A stretch of DNA of 64,000 nt, taken from assembly GCF_014287875.1 (NCBI RefSeq), contig NZ_JACOPN010000010.1, positions 1 to 64,000 of the forward strand. Direction: 5' to 3'. Source of the DNA: Flintibacter faecis (lineage in GTDB: Bacteria; Bacillota; Clostridia; Oscillospirales; Oscillospiraceae). Positions 42,102 to 49,676 of this stretch are shown one piece after another (position 1 is the first letter of the stretch; every line of letters starts with the position of its first letter). The notes beneath the pieces were generated by a model. The model saw only the letters and a list, made by a program, of their open reading frames with translations, was not told the origin of the DNA and did no database searches. Both the position numbers and the translations under genes were made by a program.

Positions 42102-42183
42102 CTGCAAGCCTTTTTTCGGGGTTTGCAGCGTTTTTTTGTTCCTCCTTCTCCCGGTAATTTCACTTCCGTTACCGGGAGATTTT
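42102..42183 (+). terminator. tRNA terminator and a second hairpin between the two ICEs
   Basis: CGCTGCAA/TTGCAGCG followed by TTTTTTTG (42109-42138) is the likely native tRNA terminator. CTCCCGGTAA/TTACCGGGAG followed by ATTTTTAT (42148-42184) is a second one. This is the only candidate for residual chromosomal sequence in the window. Confidence 0.75.
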
Positions 42184-42203
42184 TATGCGCCGCATGATGT
42201 ATA

Positions 42204-42266
42204 TTTGCTAATTGGACTCGAACGCTTTTCAGAAATTTGCTAAGAAAATTCTGCGTTTTGCTAATT
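42204..42266. repeat. TTTGCTAATT direct repeats beside the ICE2 integrase
   Basis: TTTGCTAATT at 42204-42213, TTTGCTAAGA at 42236-42245 and TTTGCTAATT at 42257-42266, all in the same orientation, within 75 bases of the integrase stop. Spaced direct repeats next to an integrase gene are typical arm-type integrase sites. Confidence 0.55.
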
Positions 42267-42278
42267 CGATTTTTCGGA

Positions 42279-43673
42279 TCACTTTGCCGGGGCTTGCGCC
42301 GCTATCAGGGCTGCGAGCGCACTTGCCAGCTCCGGTGACTTTTGAAGCTGCTCCACAAGGCTTTCAAGGTCCAGGGTCGCAGGCTCCGATTTTGCCGGTT
42401 CTTCCGGCGGACGGACATTGCGGAGATCAGGCTTGGCATAGAAGGCTGTCTCAAATTTCTGAGCATTGACCTTTCTATCCTCGTCCAGAATGTGAGCATA
42501 GATACTGGTTATCATGTCGATCTCGGCATGGCCTGTATCGCCCTGGGTGGCTTTCAGATCGCCGTGGTTCAGTTTTAATTTGTAGGTTGTACTGGAATGA
42601 CGTAGAGAATGAAAGATCACCTTCGGCAGCCCTGCGTCCTCACGGAGCTTTGCAAACTCTTTGAGGATGATCCGATCTTCGCAGGGCCGTCCATTGGGAA
42701 GTGCCACCACCAGATCGAAGTCTTGATACTCGTCGCCAAGGAAGCCTTTCAGCTCGTCCTGGGACTTCTTCCATTCCCGCAGAATGTAAGCCAGTGTTTT
42801 TGGCAGCCACACCTTACGGATACTGGAATCGGTTTTCGGCTTTTTCAGAACAATTCTTGTGCTGGTGTTCGGCATGAGCGGAGTGAAGATGTAGTAGATA
42901 TCCTTCTCACCCAGCGTTTCAATCGCCCGTTTGGATGCCCGTGTCAGTTCCTTGTCGATGTAGACATAGGCATTATCCGCCGCAATATCTTCATCGGAAA
43001 TATGGACGTTCTCCCAGGTCAGCCCCAGGATTTCACCCATACGCAGAGAGCAGGCAAAAGACAGGTTCATTGCCACATAGAGTTTGCTGTCCGTGCATTT
43101 GTCCAGGGCAAGACGGATCATATCCGCCGTCCAGATATCCCGTTTCGCATACTCCGTTTTAGGGAGGATCACATTGTCAAAGGGATTTCTTGCAATGATT
43201 TCCCATCGTACCGCCTGCTTAAACGCACACCGCAGGAGCTTGATGATTTTTTCAATGGTCTTGTCACTGACATAGGTGGTAACAGCCTTTCGGGTCTTGG
43301 TAGACACCGACTTGGTTTTCTGCAAGGTCTGGATATAACCGTCAACCGCACGGGGAGTAACCGCCTGTACCTCCATATCACCGATGATCGGATTGATATA
43401 GTTCGCAATCAGCGCCGTTTGGCTGTCATACATGGACACGCCCCATTTCTTTTCTCCGTAAAGAGATACGAAGTCATAAAGGAACTCGGTGATCGTCTGA
43501 TTGCTTGGCGGGAGAAAAGTTCCCGTGTGCTGCTGATTTTCGATTTCCGCCTTGCGCTTTAAGGCCTCTTTGTGGGTATGCCAGGTTTCCCACTTCTGTT
43601 TGGTTTCTCCGTTTTCGTCCACATAGTTGTAAACAACGGAATAGTTTTTCTTTCGCTTGATTATAGATGCCAT
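42279..43673 (-). CDS. int: tyrosine integrase of ICE2
   Basis: A 464-residue Tn916-type integrase starting MASIIKRKKNYSVVYNYVDENG. Catalytic residues are at the same positions as in ICE1: Arg211 (LRMGEILGL), His355/Arg358 (HSLRHSS), His in TGHAE, Tyr392 (SIYAHIL). The C-terminus is an Ala-rich tail. The start at 43673 is preferred to the ORF limit 43697, because GGAAG precedes it. The gene overlaps nothing and lies 21 bases after the excisionase. It points toward the ICE1 attR, so the two ICEs are in opposite orientation around this junction. Confidence 0.95.
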   Translation of the reverse strand: MASIIKRKKNYSVVYNYVDENGETKQKWETWHTHKEALKRKAEIENQQHTGTFLPPSNQTITEFLYDFVSLYGEKKWGVSMYDSQTALIANYINPIIGDMEVQAVTPRAVDGYIQTLQKTKSVSTKTRKAVTTYVSDKTIEKIIKLLRCAFKQAVRWEIIARNPFDNVILPKTEYAKRDIWTADMIRLALDKCTDSKLYVAMNLSFACSLRMGEILGLTWENVHISDEDIAADNAYVYIDKELTRASKRAIETLGEKDIYYIFTPLMPNTSTRIVLKKPKTDSSIRKVWLPKTLAYILREWKKSQDELKGFLGDEYQDFDLVVALPNGRPCEDRIILKEFAKLREDAGLPKVIFHSLRHSSTTYKLKLNHGDLKATQGDTGHAEIDMITSIYAHILDEDRKVNAQKFETAFYAKPDLRNVRPPEEPAKSEPATLDLESLVEQLQKSPELASALAALIAAQAPAK

Positions 43674-43693
43674 ATCGTTCTTCCTTTCTTGGA

Positions 43694-43900
43694 TCACAGG
43701 TCGAGGGAGTCAAGCCACTCGTCAAATGACCGCTTGGAAATGCGTATGGCGTTACCAATTCGCACGATTTTGAAGTGCCCTTCTTTTACAAGGATATATG
43801 CGGAAGTTCTTCCGATACCCAAAATTTGAGCAATATCGTCAACCGTATATGTCCTTCTTTCAGGGGTTTCTTTTTTCGTGCCGTTCCATGTTTGAGACAT
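43694..43900 (-). CDS. xis: excisionase of ICE2
   Basis: A 68-residue winged-helix protein (YTVDDIAQILGIGRTSAYILVKEGHFKIVRIGNAIRISKRSFDEWLDSL) nearly superimposable on the ICE1 protein at 38904. It is encoded directly upstream of the integrase and should control excision directionality. GAAAGGGGG precedes the ATG. Confidence 0.9.
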   Translation of the reverse strand: MSQTWNGTKKETPERRTYTVDDIAQILGIGRTSAYILVKEGHFKIVRIGNAIRISKRSFDEWLDSLDL

Positions 43901-44059
43901 GAGAACCCCCTTTCAGTTATGAAAAGGAACAGCACGAATATGTGTGGGTAATATAACTTCCACTATTATTTTACCGTGCTGCTCCGTGTTTGTCTGCTGC
44001 TAATTGAAAAGTTTACGATCTATCCATAAACTTTCAAAAAAGAAAAGTAGGCTTACGGA

Positions 44060-44330
44060 CGGCTGCTGGCACAGCTCCACGGGAGTCTAACCCCGGCCCA
44101 TGCTGATGGGTGCGGCGCACAATGCTTTGTGGGCGTTCAATGCGCGAGTATCTTTGACCCTGCCCGTGTGTCATCGCCCGCAAGCTGCCACGCTTGCTTT
44201 GCGGTCTGGTGCTATTCGCTCGCCCGTTACAGTGGTCCCGTCCTGCGGACTTGAAACGAGGTCATGGCGCACCGGCCGTATGGCTCGGCACAAACAGGAA
44301 TGTATCCGTCTGCCTTATACTGCGGCGTTG
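44060..44330 (-). ncRNA. candidate structured RNA upstream of the ICE2 xis-int genes
   Basis: The 527-base gap between the regulator at 44428 and xis has no supported gene. Read on the minus strand it contains the same ordered blocks as ICE1: GACGGATACATTCCTGTTT (44310-44292), CAGGGTCAAAGATACT (44162-44147) and GGTTAGACTCCCGTGGAG (44092-44075). Between them GCAAGC/GCTTGC (44197-44180) occupies the place of the ICE1 ATTGGG/CCCAAT stem, and CTCC/GGAG replaces TTCC/GGAA. The region is GC-rich while the ICE1 copy is AT-richer, so conservation of blocks and pairing is unlikely to be due to recent exchange. Confidence 0.6.
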
Positions 44331-44427
44331 GCCTCCCAACGGGCTTTCTTTGTCAAGGTGCTGTCTCCAGCCACGAAAGAGAGAAACAGGGAAAGGGTAA
44401 GCTGTTTCTGCTTTCAGACCAGGCTTG

Positions 44428-44664
44428 TCAACTCATGCTGACAATGGAATGAATGAGCTTGATCTCCAATCGGCGCTTCATGTACTCGTCCACTCGAACA
44501 TGGGGTTGGCCGTCAGGATCGTAAAGCGTCCGGGTGCAGAGCTTATTGATATAGCCCTCATAATACCGGAGTACCTGATCCACAGCCTGAGAGTCCCCGT
44601 CATGGGCGGCGTCGATTACCGAAAGAGGAAGAAGCTCCTTGCCCTTGTAAGTGGGTTTCTTCAT
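44428..44664 (-). CDS. Tn916 ORF8-like helix-turn-helix regulator
   Basis: A 78-residue protein (YKGKELLPLSVIDAAHDGDSQAVDQVLRYYEGYINKLC...EYMKRRLEIKLIHSIVSM) of the small conjugative-transposon regulator type that resembles an N-terminal sigma region 2. It starts four bases after the stop of the sigma-like gene, with GGAAGG upstream. Together they act like the ORF7/ORF8 pair of Tn916, which controls excision and transfer genes. The downstream candidate RNA may be on the same transcript. Confidence 0.75.
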   Translation of the reverse strand: MKKPTYKGKELLPLSVIDAAHDGDSQAVDQVLRYYEGYINKLCTRTLYDPDGQPHVRVDEYMKRRLEIKLIHSIVSMS

Positions 44665-44668
44665 ACCT

Positions 44669-45103
44669 TCAACCTCCCTTCGGCATGAGTGCGGCCAACT
44701 TGATCCGCAGCTCGGTCAATGATTTTGCCCTTCGCCGCTGAACGGCACTGCGAGACATTCCAACAAGGCGACCAACCTCCTGATCCGGCAGGTCCAGAAC
44801 AAAATGCAGGATCAAAATACTCTGCTCCTGAACAGACAAACCGGCGAAGGCATCAGCCACAAGCTCGTTTTCGATATGCAGGTCATACCCGTGGGACGAG
44901 AATGTAAATCTGTCACTGGGGTAATGATCTACAACGCAGAGCTTGTCCATCTCCATTTGCGGAAGGTCGCTGAATGACAGTTCCCTGTCACGGCGCTTCT
45001 GCATTTCCCGGAGGTAGTCGATTGCCTCATGGTACAGTACCAGCTTGCAGTAAGCATCGAACTGGCACCGCTCGCCATAGTCATTGCGGGGGATCATATC
45101 CAT
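44669..45103 (-). CDS. sigma-70 family-like regulator (Tn916 ORF7-like)
   Basis: A 144-residue protein with a C-terminal sigma region 4-like helix-turn-helix (FAGLSVQEQSILILHFVLDLPDQEVGRLVGMSRSAVQRRRAKSLTELR). The N-terminal part includes YCKLVLYHEAIDYLREMQKRRDREL. It would direct transcription of ICE2 excision/transfer genes. GGGGGTG precedes the ATG. Confidence 0.82.
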   Translation of the reverse strand: MDMIPRNDYGERCQFDAYCKLVLYHEAIDYLREMQKRRDRELSFSDLPQMEMDKLCVVDHYPSDRFTFSSHGYDLHIENELVADAFAGLSVQEQSILILHFVLDLPDQEVGRLVGMSRSAVQRRRAKSLTELRIKLAALMPKGG

Positions 45104-45589
45104 CTTTTCACCCCCTTTCCTGGGGGAATGAGGTGGGTTTCTCCCTTTCCGCTAACAAGGCGAACGCAAAGCCGCTCGCTACCCGCTAAAAGCCTCCTTT
45201 TTGAAAATTTCTCAAAAAATTTTTTCGAGGCGGGCTTGTCATCGGAAAACAGCAAAAAGCGCCCAGCAAGTCGCAACGGACCTGCTGGACGCAGAAATGT
45301 TTTATAAAGAAGATTACTTACATGGTATAGTTCATATTCAAGGCCGGACGACTCCGACGGAGGTGCTACGCTTTTTTTAACTGGTGCAGATCATGGATAC
45401 TGCGAAAAAGAGAAAAGGACACGGCGAAATAACCTCCAATCGGCTACCGTGTCCCTGCAAGTCGTCATAGGTTTGTGTAAACGCAAAGAAACGGCGGCTC
45501 TGAAAATCAAAGCCGCCGTTTCAAATGGGCGTGTCAAATTGTCTGCTCTACGACGGCTTTTTTTCTTTTGCCGTCGTCCGGCAGATTGA
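45104..45589. other. gene-free region with several hairpins
   Basis: No supported gene. Strong stems are ACACGG-...-CCGTGT (45419-45452), AAACGGCGGCT/AGCCGCCGTTT (45488-45522) and ACGACGGC/GCCGTCGT (45549-45577), the last two flanked by A/T runs and usable as terminators for the minus-strand gene at 45590 onward. A pair of short AAAATTTC/AAATTTTTTT tracts lies at 45206-45225. Confidence 0.45.
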
Positions 45590-45790
45590 TTATTTAATTA
45601 GCGGTAATACAATTTTGCCTGCAACTAAAGCATAAATTGTTACGCTACTTGCAACACACATGATGATACCAAGCAGGCGTAAAACAACCAAAACTCCATT
45701 CTGATTTACCAAGTTCTTAATAGCCTTAGATGGCAGGAGCACCATCAGAAGTCCGACAATTAACACGATAATAAATAATGTAATATACAT
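45590..45790 (-). CDS. small hydrophobic protein
   Basis: A 66-residue protein with two membrane segments (YITLFIIVLIVGLLMVLLP and LVVLRLLGIIMCVASSVTIYAL). GGAGAAAAC precedes the ATG at 45790; the longer frame up to 45850 is not needed. It lies downstream of a membrane-bound XRE regulator in the same orientation. Function unknown; the pair is an AT-rich accessory module. Confidence 0.6.
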   Translation of the reverse strand: MYITLFIIVLIVGLLMVLLPSKAIKNLVNQNGVLVVLRLLGIIMCVASSVTIYALVAGKIVLPLIK

Positions 45791-45806
45791 AGCTGTTTTC
45801 TCCTTT

Positions 45807-46511
45807 TTACTTTGTGCTTTGTTCAGAAAGGTTTCTTTTGGAATACTCAATGCCGACTATCGCTAAGACAGTAACTACGAAATATATACATATCCAGTCC
45901 CAAAAGAGCTTGAACCCATAGAAAAGAATTTCACATGGAAAACCAATCCATAAAACGACTTGTGAATTGACATCCCAGAAGCTCAAAACAAACGCAATTA
46001 GCGATACACCTCCTAATACCATATTGATTATGAGAGCGACTCTTTGAGTACATCTATCTTTTTGAGTGAAATACATAAGTGCTCCCCATGTGCAAATTAC
46101 TAAGATAGTTAGTAATAAGTTTGAAAAGACGGGTGTGCCCTCAAAAGATATGCCTCCGACACTTATACTTGTCGCCGAAGCTACAAGTGCAATGATTGCT
46201 GTGAAGTATTTTAGAAGAACAATCTTGTGATCTTTTTTCTGAAGTTCAGTGGCTATTCCAATAAGATTTTCTTCAGACTTCTTTTCAATATTTTCAGGAG
46301 CAATCCGTTCTCCTGCAAAAAGCTCATTCAGTGTAATATTAAGTAACATACAAATATCATCAAACAATGCTGCGTCTGGTAAACATTTCCCGGTTTCCCA
46401 TTTTGAAACAGCCTTGTTTGTTACTCCGAGCTTTTCAGCAAACTGCATTTGTGTCATATTGTGTTCTTTTCTGCATTGTGCAATAAATTCTCCAATTTTG
46501 TTTTGATCCAT
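45807..46511 (-). CDS. XRE-family regulator with membrane domain
   Basis: A 234-residue protein. The helix-turn-helix is at about 4-60 (IGEFIAQCRKEHNMTQMQFAEKLGVTNKAVSKWETG), and four hydrophobic segments follow at about 103-122, 130-150, 160-180 and 195-222. Such proteins couple membrane state to transcription. GGAGATAC precedes the ATG at 46511. Operator-like repeats lie just upstream (46540-46610). Confidence 0.8.
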   Translation of the reverse strand: MDQNKIGEFIAQCRKEHNMTQMQFAEKLGVTNKAVSKWETGKCLPDAALFDDICMLLNITLNELFAGERIAPENIEKKSEENLIGIATELQKKDHKIVLLKYFTAIIALVASATSISVGGISFEGTPVFSNLLLTILVICTWGALMYFTQKDRCTQRVALIINMVLGGVSLIAFVLSFWDVNSQVVLWIGFPCEILFYGFKLFWDWICIYFVVTVLAIVGIEYSKRNLSEQSTK

Positions 46512-46539
46512 TTTGTATCTCCTTTCTATAGAAATCATA

Positions 46540-46610
46540 GCGTTTTTGTAAGTAGAATGAAACCAACCACAGGTAGAATTAGCGTTTTTACAGGTAGAAT
46601 TGCAATTCTA
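46540..46610. promoter_or_regulatory. operator repeats upstream of the membrane-bound XRE gene
   Basis: GCGTTTTTGTAAGTAGAAT (46540-46558) and GCGTTTTTACAGGTAGAAT (46582-46600) are direct repeats with three differences, with an extra GGTAGAATT at 46572. The second copy runs into a perfect palindrome GTAGAATTGCAATTCTAC (46593-46610). On the minus strand TTTCAT, 17 bases, TATGAT forms a promoter inside the array. An autoregulatory operator is likely. Confidence 0.65.
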
Positions 46611-46790
46611 CTTGATATTTCGGCTTTTTTGCCGCTTGTCGGAGGGCTTCTCTGCGTCCTTTGGTATCAACCACATACGGCTGAATTTTGCAACACCCGG
46701 TATTCGGTTTTCTTCGCACAGCTTTTGAACCCGTCGTTCGGAAATGCCCCACTTTTTTGCCGCTTCTGGGGCAGAGATATATTCAAGCAT
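46608..46790 (-). CDS. small helix-turn-helix DNA-binding protein
   Basis: A 60-residue protein (MLEYISAPEAAKKWGISERRVQKLCEENRIPGVAKFSRMWLIPKDAEKP) of the MerR/excisionase-like winged-helix type, with a basic tail. GGGAGG lies before the ATG at 46790. Function not determined; it may be a second directionality or regulatory factor. Confidence 0.7.
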   Translation of the reverse strand: MLEYISAPEAAKKWGISERRVQKLCEENRIPGVAKFSRMWLIPKDAEKPSDKRQKSRNIK

Positions 46791-46947
46791 TTTGCTATCC
46801 TCCCGTAAAAAATCCTTTGTCATTATTATATACGGTTAGCCGAATGATAGCAATGCCGAGTTATGAAATATAAAGTGTATGAAGAATGGATATCACATCA
46901 TTCCACGGGAAGACTATGAAATATAGAATGTATGTGGGTGATGCAAT

Positions 46948-47316
46948 ATGGCAAAAATCGAAGATTGCCCTGGCTTTGAAACCTTCGGTGCGGATGTAAA
47001 AGAAGCACGGAAGGCGAAGAACCTTGCACGAAAAGATTTAGCTGAAAAGGTGAATATTGATACCAGGTATCTTGCCAACATCGAAAACGAGGGCACGATC
47101 CCCAGCCTGCCGGTCATCATACAGCTTGTAAAAATCTGCGGTCTGCCGATGGAGAGATATTTCAATCCAGAGGTCATGCGAGAGGAAAGCGAGCTGCGCC
47201 AGCGGGTCGGACAGAAGTTGAAACTCTGCCCGGAACAGTATTTGCCAATCGTGGAAGGTGCCATTGACGGGGCATTGAAAATTGAACAGCCGAATAAAGA
47301 AACGGAGGGTGTCTGA
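46948..47316 (+). CDS. XRE-family regulator of the ICE2 mobilization unit
   Basis: A 122-residue protein with a helix-turn-helix (FGADVKEARKAKNLARKDLAEKVNIDTRYLANIENEG) and a C-terminal helical part. Upstream, TATGAAATATAAAGTGTATG (46861) and TATGAAATATAGAATGTATG (46915) form a direct repeat, probably its operator. Only a weak GGGTGATG site precedes the ATG. It leads the oriT-mobC-relaxase group. Confidence 0.75.
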   Translation: MAKIEDCPGFETFGADVKEARKAKNLARKDLAEKVNIDTRYLANIENEGTIPSLPVIIQLVKICGLPMERYFNPEVMREESELRQRVGQKLKLCPEQYLPIVEGAIDGALKIEQPNKETEGV

Positions 47317-47404
47317 ACATCCTCTGTTTTCTTTTATTTTGCGGGCATTTTGGGACTTCTGCAACGCTTTATAAGTAGGGATAAGATACGGTAGCAAGCA
47401 CAGC

Positions 47405-47500
47405 AAGCGAGTACCCGCTTGCGAATTTTGAGATTTTCAGGTCCCTTGCCCGAAAATTCAAAATTGCTTGTTGGGATAGTCCCAAACCCTTATAAAGAAC
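47405..47500 (+). other. candidate oriT of ICE2
   Basis: The gap between the XRE gene and mobC contains CGCTTGCG-flanked sequence, a long imperfect inverted repeat (AATTTTGA-ATTTTC against GAAAAT-CAAAATT, 47425-47465) and, directly next to it, GCTTGTTGGGATAGTCCCAAAC (split here as GCTTGTTGGGA and TAGTCCCAAAC). An inverted repeat followed by a conserved core is the usual form of oriT, and the core recurs near the ICE1 relaxase. The nick position is not determined. Confidence 0.65.
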
Positions 47501-47511
47501 GGAGGCGGCGC

Positions 47512-47841
47512 ATGGCAAACCGAAAGCGGAATATCCAAATGAAATTCTATGTTACGGAGGACGAAAAGCGGCTCATAGACGAAAAAATGAGCCAGTTACC
47601 CACACGCAGATATGGTGCCTACCTCCGCAAGATGGCGATTGACGGGTATATCATCTATACGGACACCGCAGATATCAAGGCGTTCACCAAAGAGCTTTCC
47701 GCCATTGGTCGGAACATCAATCAGATCGCCAAGCGAATCAACGCCGGAGGTCATGCGTATCAAGCTGACATGGATGAGATACGGGAAAGGCTGGACGAGA
47801 TATGGCAGTTACAAAGACGCATCCTATCAAGTCAACGCTGA
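47512..47841 (+). CDS. mobC: MobC-like relaxosome protein of ICE2
   Basis: A 109-residue protein (RKRNIQMKFYVTEDEKRLIDEKMSQ...RYGAYLRKMAIDGYIIY...LSAIGRNINQIAKRINAGG), homologous to the ICE1 MobC. It starts after GGAGGCGG and overlaps the relaxase gene by 40 bases. It would bind the adjacent oriT. Confidence 0.88.
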   Translation: MANRKRNIQMKFYVTEDEKRLIDEKMSQLPTRRYGAYLRKMAIDGYIIYTDTADIKAFTKELSAIGRNINQIAKRINAGGHAYQADMDEIRERLDEIWQLQRRILSSQR

Positions 47842-49145
47842 AAGCAGCCATTGACTATATCTGCAACCCGAAAAAGACGGACGGAAAACTGCTTGTATCC
47901 TCCTATGGCTGTGCCGCTGAAACTGCGGATATCGAATTTGCCTGGACCCGCCGCCATGCCATCGACAAGGGAACAAACCTGGGCCGCCACCTGATCCAAG
48001 CCTTTCAGCCTGGGGAGGTCACGCCGGAACAGGCTCATGAGATCGGAATGGAACTTGCAAAAGAAATCCTGGGCGGCAAGTATGAGTTTGTCCTTACCAC
48101 CCACATAGACAAAGATCATATTCATAACCACCTGATTTTCAATGCGGTCAGCTTTGCGGATCACAAGCACTATCATTCCAACAAGCGGAGTTATCACTAT
48201 ATCCGCCGCACTTCGGACAGGCTTTGCAAAGAACACGGTCTGTCCGTCATCATCCCCGGACAGGACAAGGGCAAGAGCTATATTGAACATCAGGCTACGC
48301 AGAACGGTACCAGCTATAAGGCAAAGCTGAAAGCGGCAATCGACCGACTCCTGCCAGCCTGTTCCGATTTAGAAGAACTGCTTCGTCGCCTGCAGAGAGA
48401 AGGCTATGAGATCAAGCGGGGCAAATATATCTCCGCCAGAGCACCGGATCAGGAACGATTCACCCGTCTGAAAACTCTGGGTGTGGACTACACCGAAGAA
48501 GCCCTTGCCGCCCGGATCGCCGGACGCGCCAGACCTTCCCACCAGCCGAAACAGCGGAACGGAAAGATCAGTCTGCTCATTGATATCCAGAACAACATCA
48601 AGGCACAGCAGAGTGCAGGCTTCACCCATTGGGCGAAGCTGAACAATCTGAAACAGGCCGCCAAGACCATGAATTTCCTGACCGAACACGGGATAAGCAG
48701 TTATGGAGAACTGGAAAGCAAATTGAACGCAGTATCCGCACGCAGGGATACCGCTCATGCAGAAATCAAGCGGATAGAAAGTAGAAGTGCCGAACTTGCC
48801 CTTGTGATGAAGTACGCCGGAACTTACCGTCAGCTAAAGCCGCTTTATGACCGATACCGTAAATCGAATGATAAAGAAAAGTTCCTGCGGGGGCATGAGG
48901 GCGAGATCATCCTTTTTGAAGCGGCCACCAGAGAATTGAAACAGCTGGGGGCTGTGCCGCTGCCGACAACGGAAAGCATGAAAACGGAGCTTGCCAATCT
49001 CAACGCAGAAAAGGAACGGCTCCTTGCTGAATACAAAGCCGCAAGAACCGAAGCCCAGGAATACGATACTGTTAAACAGAATGTAGATGCACTACTGACC
49101 GTTCCGAAGGAACAGGAACAACAGCGGCGACATGAACTTGAATAA
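47802..49145 (+). CDS. MOBP-type relaxase of ICE2
   Basis: A 447-residue relaxase with the His triad in LTTHIDKDHIHNHLIFNAV (about 103-121) and early residues KAAIDYICNPKKTDGKLLVSSYGC; the C-terminal half is a coiled coil (AEKERLLAEYKAARTEAQEY). It is homologous to the ICE1 relaxase but shorter. The ATG lies within mobC, so expression is coupled. It initiates transfer from the oriT at 47405. Confidence 0.9.
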   Translation: MAVTKTHPIKSTLKAAIDYICNPKKTDGKLLVSSYGCAAETADIEFAWTRRHAIDKGTNLGRHLIQAFQPGEVTPEQAHEIGMELAKEILGGKYEFVLTTHIDKDHIHNHLIFNAVSFADHKHYHSNKRSYHYIRRTSDRLCKEHGLSVIIPGQDKGKSYIEHQATQNGTSYKAKLKAAIDRLLPACSDLEELLRRLQREGYEIKRGKYISARAPDQERFTRLKTLGVDYTEEALAARIAGRARPSHQPKQRNGKISLLIDIQNNIKAQQSAGFTHWAKLNNLKQAAKTMNFLTEHGISSYGELESKLNAVSARRDTAHAEIKRIESRSAELALVMKYAGTYRQLKPLYDRYRKSNDKEKFLRGHEGEIILFEAATRELKQLGAVPLPTTESMKTELANLNAEKERLLAEYKAARTEAQEYDTVKQNVDALLTVPKEQEQQRRHELE

Positions 49146-49216
49146 TTTTCTCTGAAAGACGCTGGGCGCAGCTCCCGGCATCCTGTATAATGGAACTGCG
49201 GAAGGAGGTTTTACCG

Positions 49217-49555
49217 ATGACAAGAAGCGAAGCAATCAAAGCATTATTCTTCAAAAGTATACTGCCCGTGACCGTGGCACTGATTCTGTATTGTATCTTC
49301 AAATCCGCCTGCATGAAGAACGGAGAGCTTGACTATGTATGGCTCTGGATACTCTGCGGGCTGCCGTTTGGCCTCCATCGGATGTGCCTCTGGATCGTGC
49401 CGGGTGGCGGCTCCCTGGGTGGAGGAATCGCCCTGTTTGCGTTGAACTTTATTATCGGCGGCGTGATCGGTGGTTTCATTCTGGCATGGCGGCTGATCGT
49501 GGCAGTGTGGTATGTGCCGCTGACGGTGTGGAGGTTGATAGGCAAGAGTAAATAA
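49217..49555 (+). CDS. small membrane protein (DUF6050-like)
   Basis: A 112-residue protein with about three membrane segments (KSILPVTVALILYCIFKSA, YVWLWILCGLPFGL, and a Gly-rich LGGGIALFALNFIIGGVIGGFILAW). It resembles DUF6050 proteins found next to relaxases in clostridial ICEs. AAGGAGG lies 9 bases before the ATG at 49217. Function unknown. Confidence 0.65.
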   Translation: MTRSEAIKALFFKSILPVTVALILYCIFKSACMKNGELDYVWLWILCGLPFGLHRMCLWIVPGGGSLGGGIALFALNFIIGGVIGGFILAWRLIVAVWYVPLTVWRLIGKSK

Positions 49556-49601
49556 CATATCTTCCGATTCAATTTGATTTGTATAAAACGGCGATTTTCC
49601 C

Positions 49602-49630
49602 TTGAGTAGTAGTTGTGCAAATGGTATAAT
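49602..49630 (+). promoter_or_regulatory. sigma-A promoter of the nuclease/SMC-like pair
   Basis: TTGAGT (49602-49607), a 17-base spacer, TATAAT (49625-49630), 46 bases before the ATG. The pair therefore has its own promoter, independent of ICE2 transfer genes. Confidence 0.8.
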
Positions 49631-49676
49631 TAACAAAAATACTCCTGCGAATCTATCTACGAGGGAAGGGTTGCAT

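Noticed and set aside
44100..44452. Three short overlapping plus-strand frames in the GC-rich gap before the ICE2 xis gene
   Set aside because: They overlap one another, have no ribosome binding sites or motifs, and lie on the strand opposite to the structured RNA blocks.
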